From Flavimaribacter sediminis (GTDB taxonomy: Bacteria > Pseudomonadota > Alphaproteobacteria > Rhizobiales > Rhizobiaceae): DNA of 64,000 nucleotides. The stretch covers positions 186,001-250,000 of the forward strand of contig NZ_JAICBX010000004.1 in assembly GCF_019492055.1 (NCBI RefSeq), given 5' to 3'. The position numbers and the translations under genes are program-made. Shown piece after piece: positions 27,783 through 37,324 of this stretch (position 1 is its first letter; each line of letters begins with the position of its first letter). The notes below the pieces were generated by a model that saw only the letters and a program-made list of their open reading frames with translations, was not told where the DNA came from and did not search any database.

Positions 27783-28742
27783 TTGGACAAGAAGCCGGTC
27801 GTCTTCGACGACGCCACACACACCAATCCTCTTCTGGGAATTGCGCTGAAAATCGCCTCGATTCTGGTCTTTCTCGGGATGGTGACCTGCATCAAGGAAG
27901 TTGGTGACCGGGCGCCGGCCGGGCAGGTCGTCTTCTTCCGGTCTTCGGTCGCCATGATCCCGATCCTCGTCTATCTTGCCTTGCGCGGACAGCTCCATAC
28001 GGCGTTCTACACAAAACACCTGTTTTCACATTTCTGGCGAGGCCTCATCGGCGTCAGCGCCATGGCTCTGAGTTTCATCGGCATCGTGCTTCTGCCGTTG
28101 CCTGACGCCGTGGCGCTCGGCTACGCCAGGCCCCTGATCATGGTGGTGCTGGCCGCGATCTTTCTGGGCGAGACCATCAGGGTCTATCGCTGGTCGGCGG
28201 TTGCAGTCGGCCTGGTCGGGGTCGTGGTCATTTCCTGGTCGAAACTGACCCTGTTCGACGGCGATTGGGAGGACGGACAGGCGCTCGGCGTTATTGTCAC
28301 GCTTGTTTCGGCGGTTCTCGCCGGTTTCGTTTCAATTCTCGTGCGCAGGTTGATCCAGACCGAAAGAACGCCGACGATCGTGCTTTATTTCTCCCTGTCG
28401 GCGTCGCTGTTGTCGCTGGCCACGCTTCCCTTCGGCTGGGTGGCGCTGGACATGACCACCCTGTGGCTGCTGATTGCCTCCGGCGTTTTCGGCGGCATCG
28501 GCCAGATATTGCTGACGCAGAGTTACCGGTTCGCGGAAGTGTCGACCATCGCGCCGTTCGAATACACCTCAATCATCGGCGCAATCATCGTCGGCTATTT
28601 CCTGTTCGGGGATATTCCGGAGATTTCGATGCTTGTCGGCACCAGCATCGTCGTCGCCGCCGGCATATTCATCATCCTTCGCGAACACCGGCTCGGCATC
28701 GAGCGCAGGAACGAACGCAAGTTCCACACGCCGAACGGCTGA
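27783..28742 (+). CDS. EamA-family (DMT superfamily) membrane transporter
   Basis: A 319-residue protein with ten hydrophobic segments in two EamA repeats (first about 18-150, second about 168-305). Typical repeat motifs are LPDAVALGYARPLIMVVLAAIFLGE and APFEYTSIIGAIIVGYFLFGD. Relatives export or import amino acids, metabolites or drugs; nothing here reveals the substrate. The start is a TTG (LDKKPVVF); no upstream ATG is in frame close by. It converges with the MFS gene downstream. Confidence 0.88.
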   Translation: MDKKPVVFDDATHTNPLLGIALKIASILVFLGMVTCIKEVGDRAPAGQVVFFRSSVAMIPILVYLALRGQLHTAFYTKHLFSHFWRGLIGVSAMALSFIGIVLLPLPDAVALGYARPLIMVVLAAIFLGETIRVYRWSAVAVGLVGVVVISWSKLTLFDGDWEDGQALGVIVTLVSAVLAGFVSILVRRLIQTERTPTIVLYFSLSASLLSLATLPFGWVALDMTTLWLLIASGVFGGIGQILLTQSYRFAEVSTIAPFEYTSIIGAIIVGYFLFGDIPEISMLVGTSIVVAAGIFIILREHRLGIERRNERKFHTPNG

Positions 28743-28762
28743 GACAGATTTCGGCGGCGCAC

Positions 28763-30025
28763 TCACGCCGTGTCCGCGTTCTCCTCCGCCTCGAAGTCGA
28801 CGCGCGGGTCGAGTTCGTAGGTTTGCGGCGTCTGGTTGCGCGTGACCGGTATGGGCTGGAACTCGACCCTTTCCTCTTCGGTCGCGCGCTCCCTGCGATA
28901 GCTGCGATAAAGCGAATGCAGAGCATAGGCCAGGAAGCCCAAGCCTATGACGATGAACATCGCGAAGGGGCCCACCTGATCCATCAGGGCGCCGGAGATC
29001 ATCGGGCCGACCACCGTCCCTACGCCGTAAACGATGAGCAGGCCGCTCGAGACGATGACGAATTCATGTGCTTCGGCATGATCGTTGGCGTGGGCGACGC
29101 TCAGGGCGTAGATTGGAAACAGCACGGTTCCGAGCAGGAACATGATCGCGAAGAAGACGTAAAGGTTGCTGGTTCCGAACAGCATCGCGAGAACGCACAT
29201 GAAAGCGCCGACGCCCCCGGCGAAGGCCATGACGAAGCGACGATCCATACGGTCCGACATCCTGCCGAGCGGAATCTGGAGCAGCGCCCCGCCGAACATG
29301 GCGAGCGCCAGCATGGTTGCGCCCGAAGCAGTGGAAAGGCCGCTCAGTTGCGCATAGACGGGCGCCAGGTTGAGCCAGCTGCCGCCGATGACGCCTGCAA
29401 GCAGACAGCCGATCACCGCGGCGGGCGACGTCAGGTAGAGCTGCTTCAGATCGATTGACACCTGGGTCAGCGGCTGTGGGGACTGCGCGTTGGACAGGCC
29501 GGTCGGGATCAGCGCCATGGCATAGATCACGGCGCAGACCATGAAAAGGGTCGGCAACATGGGATTGCCGAGCGGAACCATGTATTGGCCAGCCATCAAT
29601 CCGATCATGGACACGACCATATAGACCGAAAAAACGGCGCCGCGCGTGTCGTTGGTCACCCGTTCGTTGAGCCAGCTTTCGATCACCATGTAGCCGCCGG
29701 CGATCGAAAACCCTGCGATGCCGCGAATGAGAATCCAGGCGGGAATTTCGACGACAAGCGCGTGCATGAGCAGCGATATCGACATGAGCGCCGCCAGCAC
29801 CGCGAAGACGCGCACATGCCCGACCCGCAGCACCATGCGCGGGACCACGATGCATCCCAGCGTGAAGAAGAGCGAGTAGCTCGTCGCGATCATCGAGATG
29901 TGGAATGTGGACCAGCCTTCGCCCACCGCGCGAAGCGGCAGGAGATAGCCGGCCAGACCGCCGCCGATCATCATGAAGAATACGGACAATAGCAGGCTTG
30001 CTACGGGCAACAGATTGCGGGCCAT
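28763..30025 (-). CDS. MFS transporter, YcaD-like
   Basis: A 420-residue protein with twelve predicted membrane segments. It has the first-loop MFS pattern (VPRMVLRVGHVRVF), the N-terminal repeat GFSIAGGYMVIESWLNE characteristic of the YcaD-like family, and a second cytoplasmic signature GRMSDRMDRR. The C-terminal tail of about 50 residues is charged and cytoplasmic. The start at 30025 has AAGGACTGATC upstream. The substrate is unknown. The 175-bp region to the divergent glycosylase gene shows nothing else. Confidence 0.9.
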   Translation of the reverse strand: MARNLLPVASLLLSVFFMMIGGGLAGYLLPLRAVGEGWSTFHISMIATSYSLFFTLGCIVVPRMVLRVGHVRVFAVLAALMSISLLMHALVVEIPAWILIRGIAGFSIAGGYMVIESWLNERVTNDTRGAVFSVYMVVSMIGLMAGQYMVPLGNPMLPTLFMVCAVIYAMALIPTGLSNAQSPQPLTQVSIDLKQLYLTSPAAVIGCLLAGVIGGSWLNLAPVYAQLSGLSTASGATMLALAMFGGALLQIPLGRMSDRMDRRFVMAFAGGVGAFMCVLAMLFGTSNLYVFFAIMFLLGTVLFPIYALSVAHANDHAEAHEFVIVSSGLLIVYGVGTVVGPMISGALMDQVGPFAMFIVIGLGFLAYALHSLYRSYRRERATEEERVEFQPIPVTRNQTPQTYELDPRVDFEAEENADTA

Positions 30026-30200
30026 ATCAGATCAGTCCTTGCCAACAACTGAGTTCAAATCGGGTGGAGGTTCCGGTTTCGCAGCGGGTCGATTATGGAT
30101 CCCTGTCGACGAATCGGGCGGATGCCTCTGACGCTTTCACATCTGGAAACGACATGCGCCCCAATTTGCGACAGGCGCGCAAAATTCCGACCCGCAGGAG

Positions 30201-31088
30201 TCAGCTTTCGTCCGGCTGTGATGCGATTTCGTCAGCGCGTTTTTTAAGCGCCAGGAAATCCATCCAGGACAGGCGCTTGTGCGCGGGATTACGCAGGAGA
30301 TAGGCGGGGTGCAGCGTGGGCAGCGCCGGTATGTCCAGCGTGTCGCCCGGTTTGTAGCGCGACCAGGAGCCGCGGATCGAAAGAATGCCGCGCGTGGTGT
30401 TGAGCATCGACTTGGTCGAGACATTGCCGAGAAAAACAATGATTTTCGGGTTCGCAAGCGCGATATGTCGCTCGATGAACGGCCGGCACAATTCGATCTC
30501 GAAGGGCGTAGGCGTTCTGTTTCCGGGCGGACGCCAGGGGATCATGTTGGTGATGTAGACGCTTTCGCGGTCCAGGTCGATCGCAGCGAGCATACGGTCG
30601 AGCAATTGTCCGGCGCGTCCGACGAAGGGCAGCCCCTGCCTGTCCTCGTCGCGTCCCGGAGCCTCGCCCACAAACATGATGTCTGCTGCGGGATTGCCGT
30701 CCGCAAAAACGGTGTTGCGGGCGCCGGAGCGCAGATTGCAGCCGTTGAAGTCCAGAAGCGCCTCGCGAAGCGCATCGATGGAGGCTGCTTTCGCGGCGGT
30801 TTCCCGCGCATTGTTCACCGCGGCCTGATCCGGAATGGCTGCGGCCGCGGGCGCCGCCGGCGGCGGCGATTGCGATCCGCGCTGGTCGCTGCGAGCGGGA
30901 GGCGGGGACTTTTTCGGCAGCGCGCGGGCGGGCGCCGGAGCCGGTTCCGGTTTCTCCGATTCTGCAAAACGGTCGACTGGCTCACCTCCGACAAGCGCAT
31001 CCACGCCGGATTCGGCGTAGAAACGCAGCAAAGTCGCCAGATTGGCCTCTGGTCCCGCCTGCGCCGCTTTTTCGTTGCTTGTCGTCAT
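30201..31088 (-). CDS. Uracil-DNA glycosylase, family 4-like
   Basis: A 295-residue protein. The first 90 residues are a low-complexity Pro/Ala-rich linker. The C-terminal 200 residues carry the family motifs [17 protein letters not shown] (motif 1), [14 protein letters not shown] and LHPAYLLR (motif 2). It removes uracil from DNA. Family 4 enzymes normally bind a 4Fe-4S cluster through four cysteines; here the first pair is reduced to one (FNGCNLRSG) and the KCRPPGNR cysteine is Trp (PWRPPGNR), so the cluster is probably missing, as I recall for many alphaproteobacterial relatives. It is divergent from the ETF-QO gene. Confidence 0.9.
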   Translation of the reverse strand: MTTSNEKAAQAGPEANLATLLRFYAESGVDALVGGEPVDRFAESEKPEPAPAPARALPKKSPPPARSDQRGSQSPPPAAPAAAAIPDQAAVNNARETAAKAASIDALREALLDFNGCNLRSGARNTVFADGNPAADIMFVGEAPGRDEDRQGLPFVGRAGQLLDRMLAAIDLDRESVYITNMIPWRPPGNRTPTPFEIELCRPFIERHIALANPKIIVFLGNVSTKSMLNTTRGILSIRGSWSRYKPGDTLDIPALPTLHPAYLLRNPAHKRLSWMDFLALKKRADEIASQPDES

Positions 31089-31230
31089 GTCGCGATCCTA
31101 TCGCAGCGACCGGACGGTGAAAAGCAAACTGTGTCATTGGAACCAACTGTGGACAGAATGCGCGCGGGTTCCGGTGGAGGCCTGTCGAAGAACAATGGAA
31201 ACGCGCTGTTTTCAGGCGGTCGATGTTGAC

Positions 31231-31250
31231 TTACCTTTACGTCAAGGTAA
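31231..31250. promoter_or_regulatory. Inverted repeat upstream of the ETF-QO gene
   Basis: Arms TTACCTT and AAGGTAA flank six bases (TACGTC), directly after a TTGAC-like -35 element (TTGACTT from 31227). The dyad and spacing suit a dimeric regulator of the MerR type acting on the ETF-QO promoter. Identification of the regulator is speculation. Confidence 0.45.
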
Positions 31251-31358
31251 ATCGATGTCTGAAGAACGGAATGGTTCTAAACAATTGCACTGGCTTTGCG
31301 CGCAGGTTATTCCCTGTAAGGCGACGGCCGAGATTAAAGTGGTTTGGAGGGATCTGAT

Positions 31359-33029
31359 ATGAGCGAAGAGATGGAACTGCCCGAACGCGAGAGCATGGAG
31401 TTCGACGTTGTCATCGTCGGCGCCGGTCCCGCGGGCCTGTCCGCGGCAATCCGTCTCAAGCAACTGGATCCCGAAATGTCGGTGGTCGTCCTGGAAAAGG
31501 GCGCCGAGGTCGGCGCGCATATCCTGTCGGGCGCCGTGGTCGATCCCGTCGGCGTGGACCGGCTTCTGCCGGACTGGCGCGACGATCCCGAACACCCTTT
31601 CAAAACCCCCGTTAAACAAGACAAGTTTCTGTTTCTGGGTCCCGCCGGCTCGATCACCCTGCCGAATTTCATGATGCCGCCGCTGATGAACAATCACGGA
31701 AACTACATCGTCTCGCTCGGCAATGTATGCCGCTGGCTGGGAGCCAAGGCCGAGGAGGCGGGCGTCGAGGTCTATCCCGGATTCGCGGCGACTGAGGTGC
31801 TCTATAATGACGACGGCGCGGTGATGGGCGTCGCAACCGGCGACATGGGGCTGGATCGCGAGGGCAAGCCCGGACCGAACTATGCGCGCGGCATGGAGCT
31901 GCATGGCAAATACGTTCTGATCGGCGAAGGCGTGCGCGGGTCGCTCGCCAAGCAGTTGATCAGCCGGTTCGATCTGGCGAAGGGCCGGGAGCCGCAGAAA
32001 TTCGGCATCGGCATCAAGGAGCTCTGGGAAGTCGCGCAGGACAAGCATCATCCGGGCCTTGTCCAGCACAGTTTCGGCTGGCCGCTCGACATGAAGACCG
32101 GGGGCGGGTCGTTCCTGTATCATCTCGAAGACAACAAGGTCGCCGTCGGCTTTGTGATGCACTTGAACTATCAGAATCCGTATCTCTCGCCCTTTGGCGA
32201 GTTCCAGCGCTTCAAGACGCATCCGGCGATCGCGCCCACCTTTGAAGGCGCGAAGCGGATCTCCTATGGCGGCCGCGCCATCACCGAAGGGGGATGGCAA
32301 TCCGTTCCGAAACTGACTTTCCCGGGCGGGGCGCTGATCGGTTGTTCGGCGGGCTTCGTCAATGTGCCGCGGATCAAGGGATCGCACAACGCAGTGCTCT
32401 CGGGCATGATGGCTGCGGAGCATGTCGCAGCGGCGCTGAAGGACGGCCGCGCATCCGATGAAATCACGGCCTATGAAGAAGAGTGGCGCGACAGCGACAT
32501 CGGCAAGGACCTGAAACTCGTGCGCAATGTCAAGCCGTTGTGGTCGAAACTCGGCACCATTGGCGGGGTCGTGCTGGGTGGTCTGGACATGTGGGTCAAC
32601 ACGCTTCTCGGCGGCTTTTCCTTCCTTGGCACTCTCAAGCACGGCAAGCCGGACTATGCCTGCCTGAAGCCTGCGAAGGACTGCAAGAAGATCGACTATC
32701 CCAAGCCCGACGGCGTGCTGACCTTCGACCGGCTCTCTTCAGTCTTCCTGTCGAACACAAATCACGAGGAAGACGAACCGGTTCACCTGCAGGTCAAGAA
32801 CCCCGAACTGCAGAAAGACTCCGAATTCGAAGTCTATGCGGGGCCGTCATCGCGTTACTGCCCGGCGGCGGTCTATGAATGGGTCACGGAAGGCGAGGAA
32901 GAACCGCGTTTCGTCATCAACGCGCAGAACTGTGTTCACTGCAAGACCTGTGATATCAAGGATCCCAACCAGAACATAAACTGGGTTCCGCCGCAGGGGG
33001 GCGAGGGGCCTGTCTACACCGAGATGTGA
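31359..33029 (+). CDS. Electron transfer flavoprotein-ubiquinone oxidoreductase
   Basis: A 556-residue membrane-associated enzyme that passes electrons from ETF (fatty acid and amino acid oxidation) to ubiquinone. The FAD-binding VIVGAGPAGLSAAI lies near 20-33. Central regions match the family (GAHILSGAVVDP, GGGSFLYHLEDN, IGCSAGFVNVPRIKGSHNA). The 4Fe-4S ligands near the C-terminus are RYCP and CVHCKTCDIKDP, with the closing VPPQGGEGPVY. The start MSEEMEL at 31359 has a TTTGGAGGG site upstream. Its TGA overlaps the start of the following MFS gene. Confidence 0.97.
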   Translation: MSEEMELPERESMEFDVVIVGAGPAGLSAAIRLKQLDPEMSVVVLEKGAEVGAHILSGAVVDPVGVDRLLPDWRDDPEHPFKTPVKQDKFLFLGPAGSITLPNFMMPPLMNNHGNYIVSLGNVCRWLGAKAEEAGVEVYPGFAATEVLYNDDGAVMGVATGDMGLDREGKPGPNYARGMELHGKYVLIGEGVRGSLAKQLISRFDLAKGREPQKFGIGIKELWEVAQDKHHPGLVQHSFGWPLDMKTGGGSFLYHLEDNKVAVGFVMHLNYQNPYLSPFGEFQRFKTHPAIAPTFEGAKRISYGGRAITEGGWQSVPKLTFPGGALIGCSAGFVNVPRIKGSHNAVLSGMMAAEHVAAALKDGRASDEITAYEEEWRDSDIGKDLKLVRNVKPLWSKLGTIGGVVLGGLDMWVNTLLGGFSFLGTLKHGKPDYACLKPAKDCKKIDYPKPDGVLTFDRLSSVFLSNTNHEEDEPVHLQVKNPELQKDSEFEVYAGPSSRYCPAAVYEWVTEGEEEPRFVINAQNCVHCKTCDIKDPNQNINWVPPQGGEGPVYTEM

Positions 33030-34321
33030 TGAGGCTCTTCAGGGGACCGCGTAACCTGATGGCGAGACTGGCGCTCCTGTTCGTTGTCTATATCGACATT
33101 CTGGGGCAGGGGCTTCTGTTCCCTCTTCTGAGCTCGATCTTGCTCGATCCGGCCCAGGATTTCCTGCCGAAATCGATGTCCGCGGCCTCGCGCGAAATGC
33201 GTTTCGGCATCGTTCTGGGCCTGTTTTTTACAGCCTGGTTCTTCGGGGCGGCCTTTATCTCCAAACTCTCGGACTATATCGGCCGCAAGATCTGCATCCT
33301 GATTTGTCTTGTCGGCGCATTGGCCGCCTACGCCTGCACCGTTATGGCGCTTGAGACCGCCAGCCTGACGCTTCTCATTATCGGTCGAGCTGTCGGAGGC
33401 TTCACGGCCGGCAACCAGCCGATTGCGCAAGCTGCGCTGATCGATCAGTGCGATGACGACAGGCAGAAGGCGCGGTTGATGGGATATATCGGCGGCGCAG
33501 TCGCGCTCGGTATGGTGACAGGCCCGCTCTTTACCGGCGTTTTCAGCGACAAGGCGGTGATGGGCGCATACGCTTCGTTACAATGGCCGCTCTATACCGC
33601 GATTTTTCTGATTACGGTCAATATAGTGCTGATTTCGGTGTTTTTCTCTGAAACGCTGGCCAGGCGGCGCGCAATCGATTTCGGTCTTTCGGAGGTGTTT
33701 TTAACGCTCTGGCGAATTCTCAAACATCCGGTCACGCTACGTCTGGCGCCGGTGTTCTTCTTTGTGGTGATGGGCTTCAACGCCTGCTTCATCTTCATGA
33801 GCGACTTCCTGTTTACGCGCTTCCATTTCGACACCGTGCAGAACAGCGCCGTCATGATCGTCATGGGCGTGACCATGGGATTTGTCAGTGCGTTTCTTGT
33901 GGGCCCTGTCGCCGCGCGGGCAACCCAGGTCCAGGTGATCGTGATCACCACGATCGTCATGATCGCCGCGATGGCGGCGCTTCTCGTCAATGCCTGGCCG
34001 CTGCTCGCCTATGTGCTCGTTATCCCGTTGATTGGTGCGTTTTCGTTCACCTACCCGACGTTGCTGTCGATGTTCTCGCAAAGCGTGGACGGGACGGAAC
34101 AGGGGTGGGTCATGGGCGTGGCGATCGCCCTCTACACAATCGGCTCCGGGTCAACGTCTTTTATTGGCGGCGCGACAATGTCGATCAACCCGGGTTTCCC
34201 GCTGATGATCGGCATAGGCGCCTGCGCCATAGCGCTCATATTGATCGCACTGCTGTGGCGGCGTCACCGCAATATCAGCCGGCTGGATCCGAACTGGCGG
34301 GACAACGCCGCGCCAGCCTGA
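33029..34321 (+). CDS. MFS transporter (TetA-like drug or metabolite exporter)
   Basis: A protein of about 430 residues with twelve membrane segments. It has the motif A-type loop SKLSDYIGRKICIL and a long, partly hydrophilic first loop (ILLDPAQDFLPKSMSAASREM). The ATG at 33029 shares bases with the ETF-QO stop (TGATG), so translation is probably coupled; a GTG one codon earlier is also possible. The substrate is unknown. It converges with amn one base after its stop. Confidence 0.88.
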   Translation: MRLFRGPRNLMARLALLFVVYIDILGQGLLFPLLSSILLDPAQDFLPKSMSAASREMRFGIVLGLFFTAWFFGAAFISKLSDYIGRKICILICLVGALAAYACTVMALETASLTLLIIGRAVGGFTAGNQPIAQAALIDQCDDDRQKARLMGYIGGAVALGMVTGPLFTGVFSDKAVMGAYASLQWPLYTAIFLITVNIVLISVFFSETLARRRAIDFGLSEVFLTLWRILKHPVTLRLAPVFFFVVMGFNACFIFMSDFLFTRFHFDTVQNSAVMIVMGVTMGFVSAFLVGPVAARATQVQVIVITTIVMIAAMAALLVNAWPLLAYVLVIPLIGAFSFTYPTLLSMFSQSVDGTEQGWVMGVAIALYTIGSGSTSFIGGATMSINPGFPLMIGIGACAIALILIALLWRRHRNISRLDPNWRDNAAPA

Positions 34322-34322
34322 A

Positions 34323-35828
34323 CTACTGGAAAGCCGGTTCGAAGAAGCTTCTGAGCTTGCGGGAATGCAGACGCTCCGGCGGCATTTCCGCAAGTTTCTC
34401 CAGCGCCAGAATTCCGATTTTCAGATGCTGGTTGACCTGCTTTCGGTAGAACTCGGTCGCCATGCCTGGCAGTTTGAGTTCGCCGTGCAGCGGCTTGTCC
34501 GAGATGCACAGGAGCGTGCCGTAGGGCACCCTGAAACGGAAGCCGTTTGCGGCGATGGTCGCCGATTCCATGTCGAGCGCAATGGCGCGCGACTGCGAGA
34601 GGCGTTTCACCGGACCGCTCTGGTCGACAAGCTCCCAGTTTCTGTTGTCGATGGTGGCCACGGTGCCGGTGCGCATGATGCGTTTCAGGTCGTAACCTTC
34701 GAAGCCGGTGACGTCTGCGACGGCTTCCTGCAGCGCCACCTGAATTTCGGCCAGCGCCGGTATCGGCACCCAGACCGGCAGATCATCGTCCAGAACGTGA
34801 TCTTCGCGGACATAGGCGTGGGCGAGCACATAGTCGCCGAGCCGCTGGGTGTTGCGCAGTCCGGCGCAATGGCCGAGCATCAGCCAGGCATGGGGCCGCA
34901 GCACCGCGACATGATCTGTAATGGTTTTCGCGTTAGACGGACCGATGCCGATATTGACCATGGTTATGCCGCCATGGCCTTCCTTCTTGAGATGGTAGGC
35001 GGGCATTTGCGGCATGCGCACGGCGGTTTCCGGATCTGTCGACGAATCCTGGCCGGCGAGGGTCTCCACATTGCCGGGTTCCACGAACGCCGAGTAACCG
35101 CCGCCGCCATTGCGCATCAGTTCGCGCGCGTGCTCGCGGAATTCATCGATATAGAACTGGTAGTTGGTGAACAGAACGAAGTTCTGGAAATGCTCGGCGC
35201 GCGTGGCTGTGTAATGCGACAGGCGCGCCAGCGAATAGTCGACCCGCTGGGCGGTGAAGGCGGCAAGCGGAAGCTGGTCCGCATTGTCTATATCATAGGT
35301 GCCGTTGACGATGGCGTCGTTGGTGATGGTCAGGTCCGGCGTGTCGAAGAGATCACGCAGCGGCGTTGTGATCGGATTGGCCATGGCGGCTTCCGCAATG
35401 GTGTCGTCGCCCATGGCGAAATGCAGCGGGATCGGCGTATCCGATTCGCCAACCTGCAGCTGAACGTTGTGGTTTCGGATCAACAGATCGAGCTGGTTTT
35501 CCAGATAGGTTCTGAACAGATCGGGACGGGTTATGGTCGCGGTGTAATTTCCCGGAGCCGGAACATGGCCGAAAGCCAGTCGGGAATCGATCTGCGAAAA
35601 TGTCGAGGTCGAAAGGGAAACCTGCGGATAATAGGCGCGATGCCGACACAGTTCGAAATCCTTGCCGGCGCCCAGCGAGAGGAATTTCTTGCGTAGGAAA
35701 TTGACGTTTCTGTTATAGATGGCCTCGATCGCGTTGACCGCTTCCCGCGCATTGGAATACGAGGCGCCCGGGATCTCCGGAGGCGATATGATCGAGATAT
35801 GTTCGTGATGTTTGATTCTCTTGTCCAT
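34323..35828 (-). CDS. amn: AMP nucleosidase
   Basis: A 501-residue protein with the two-part structure of Amn: an N-terminal AMP-nucleosidase-specific domain and a C-terminal nucleoside-phosphorylase fold (MVNIGIGPSNAKTITDHVAVLRP, LGHCAGLRN, ALDMESATIAANGFRFRVPYGTLLCISDKP). It hydrolyses AMP to adenine and ribose 5-phosphate, controlling the adenylate pool. The start MDKRIKHHEH at 35828 is preferred to an upstream frame opening at 35852. The gene is complete and convergent with the MFS gene. Confidence 0.96.
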   Translation of the reverse strand: MDKRIKHHEHISIISPPEIPGASYSNAREAVNAIEAIYNRNVNFLRKKFLSLGAGKDFELCRHRAYYPQVSLSTSTFSQIDSRLAFGHVPAPGNYTATITRPDLFRTYLENQLDLLIRNHNVQLQVGESDTPIPLHFAMGDDTIAEAAMANPITTPLRDLFDTPDLTITNDAIVNGTYDIDNADQLPLAAFTAQRVDYSLARLSHYTATRAEHFQNFVLFTNYQFYIDEFREHARELMRNGGGGYSAFVEPGNVETLAGQDSSTDPETAVRMPQMPAYHLKKEGHGGITMVNIGIGPSNAKTITDHVAVLRPHAWLMLGHCAGLRNTQRLGDYVLAHAYVREDHVLDDDLPVWVPIPALAEIQVALQEAVADVTGFEGYDLKRIMRTGTVATIDNRNWELVDQSGPVKRLSQSRAIALDMESATIAANGFRFRVPYGTLLCISDKPLHGELKLPGMATEFYRKQVNQHLKIGILALEKLAEMPPERLHSRKLRSFFEPAFQ

Positions 35829-36106
35829 GCTCCAATATAGTCGGGTCGGCATGGCATTTAAACGACAAACACCGTCTCAGTGACCAGTTTTTAAGCAGCA
35901 TTTCAAGGGGCCGGAGCGGGCGACCGGAATGGCGAGGGACGGCTGTGCAGCCGCAACCCAGTGGCGCTCCTGCGGCGGACGGTGCACGGAATGGAACGCC
36001 AACGCGACGATGAGGTGGCAGACCGCCGCAAGCCCGATAAGATGACGCGAAAGAAGAGTTCCCATGGCCAGCCCCGGATCATTGCAGCGTTGCAAAAGTT
36101 CCACGC

Positions 36107-36144
36107 GGCGGATGAACACGGTCTGACGATTGCGTTCATCCGCC
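36107..36144. repeat. Perfect 11-bp inverted repeat in the amn-GST intergenic region
   Basis: GGCGGATGAAC (36107-36117) and GTTCATCCGCC (36134-36144) are separated by 16 bases, and a third GCCGTTCATC-like copy follows at once. The 409-bp gap 35829-36237 shows no convincing gene. The repeat could be a regulator site for the GST gene or an RNA stem-loop; TTTTT follows shortly on the plus strand. Confidence 0.6.
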
Positions 36145-36237
36145 GTTCATCTCATTTTTCTGATCGTAACGCCCCCTTGCTTCACGAAGCCACTCCGGTG
36201 CACTAAGTGATTGGCATCAGAATTTGCGGAGCTTCCC

Positions 36238-36948
36238 ATGACCAAGCAAACCAGTCCGATCGAACTGTATTACTGGCCTACTCCGAATGGCTGGAAGATT
36301 TCCATCATGCTCGAGGAACTCGAATGTCCCTACGATGTGAAATATGTGCATATCGGCAAGGGAGAGCAGTTCGAGCCGGAGTTCCTGAAGATCGCTCCAA
36401 ACAACAGAATGCCGGCGATCATTGACCCTGAAGGTCCGGGCGGCGAACCGATATCTGTGTTCGAATCCGGCGCAATCCTGCAATATCTCGGTCGCAAGTT
36501 CGGCCGCTTCTATCCGTCGGACGAGCGCGCGCGGGTCGCCGTCGATGAATGGCTTTTCTGGCAGATGGGCGGTCTCGGCCCGATGGCCGGCCAGGCTCAT
36601 CATTTCAGACAATATGCGCCCGAAAAGGTGCCTTACGCTATCGACAGATACACCAACGAGGTGAACCGTCTCTATGGCGTCATGGATACGCGGCTGAAGG
36701 AACATGAGTTCCTGGCCGGCGACTACTCGATCGCCGACATGGCGTGTATCGGCTGGGTCATGCCCTATGAGCGCCAGGGGCAGGATCTCGACGAGTTCCC
36801 GAATCTCAAGCGCTGGTTCGAGACAATGCGGGCGCGTCCGGCCGTGATCAGGGGAACGGAAGTCGGCAAGGACAAGCGCCGCCAGGCGAACCTAGCCGAT
36901 GACAAGGAAGTCCAGAAAGTACTCTTCGGACAGCGGGCTCGGCGCTGA
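36238..36948 (+). CDS. Glutathione S-transferase family protein, YfcG/YghU (Nu class)-like
   Basis: A 236-residue protein. The thioredoxin-fold N-terminal domain reads IELYYWPTPNGWKISIMLEE, with the TPNG loop typical of Nu-class enzymes such as YfcG. It continues with NNRMPAI (cis-Pro) and FESGAILQYL for glutathione binding. The all-helical C-terminal domain includes YSIADMACIGWV. Nu-class members act as disulfide-bond reductases or peroxidases with glutathione. The start MTKQTSP at 36238 has TGCGGAGC upstream. It is convergent with the DUF2147 gene. Confidence 0.92.
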   Translation: MTKQTSPIELYYWPTPNGWKISIMLEELECPYDVKYVHIGKGEQFEPEFLKIAPNNRMPAIIDPEGPGGEPISVFESGAILQYLGRKFGRFYPSDERARVAVDEWLFWQMGGLGPMAGQAHHFRQYAPEKVPYAIDRYTNEVNRLYGVMDTRLKEHEFLAGDYSIADMACIGWVMPYERQGQDLDEFPNLKRWFETMRARPAVIRGTEVGKDKRRQANLADDKEVQKVLFGQRARR

Positions 36949-36973
36949 CGCGCCTTGCCTTGAGGGTTTCTGT

Positions 36974-37324
36974 CTACTGCTTTTTCCAGTTCTGGGAGCG
37001 GCAAATCAGGCCGGCAAGCACGCAGCCGCTCATCTTGAGCGTGGCGCCGGAAATCGACGCCTTGCCGCTATAGGTCTTGTCGTCCGAAGGATCCGTGATC
37101 TTGCCCTTGTAGACGCCGCCGCTGTTGGCGAGCGTACCGATCTTCTTGCCTGCATAGGAGCCGGTTTTCAGCGTGATGCAGAAATTCCCGCCGCCGCAAG
37201 GCGCGATCGACGCCGTCTCTCCGGACTCTGTCGTCCAGTTTCCTTGTATCGCATCGGCGGCCATGGCCGAAGACGCGATCAGCAATCCGGGAAGCAGCAG
37301 GCACACGAGAAGCCGTCTGAACAT
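36974..37324 (-). CDS. DUF2147-family secreted protein
   Basis: A 116-residue exported protein. The start MFRRLLVCLLLPGL at 37324 has GGAGGAAAAA upstream and opens a clear signal peptide (cleavage near AMA-AD, about residue 23). The mature part IQGNWTTESGETASIAPCGG, then GKITDPSDDKTYSGKA and CVLAGLICRSQNWKK are DUF2147 features, including paired cysteines. Relatives are small periplasmic beta proteins of unknown role. The frame is complete. Confidence 0.85.
   Translation of the reverse strand: MFRRLLVCLLLPGLLIASSAMAADAIQGNWTTESGETASIAPCGGGNFCITLKTGSYAGKKIGTLANSGGVYKGKITDPSDDKTYSGKASISGATLKMSGCVLAGLICRSQNWKKQ

Noticed and set aside
25773-28019. 748-residue minus-strand open frame opposite the molybdopterin subunit and EamA gene
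   Set aside because: It spans two well-supported plus-strand genes and has the Arg/His/Asp-rich composition of a shadow frame.
35877-36119. 80-residue minus-strand frame with a hydrophobic stretch between amn and the GST gene
   Set aside because: No ribosome-binding site at its start, no recognised family, and it ends in an unstructured tail; too weak to call.
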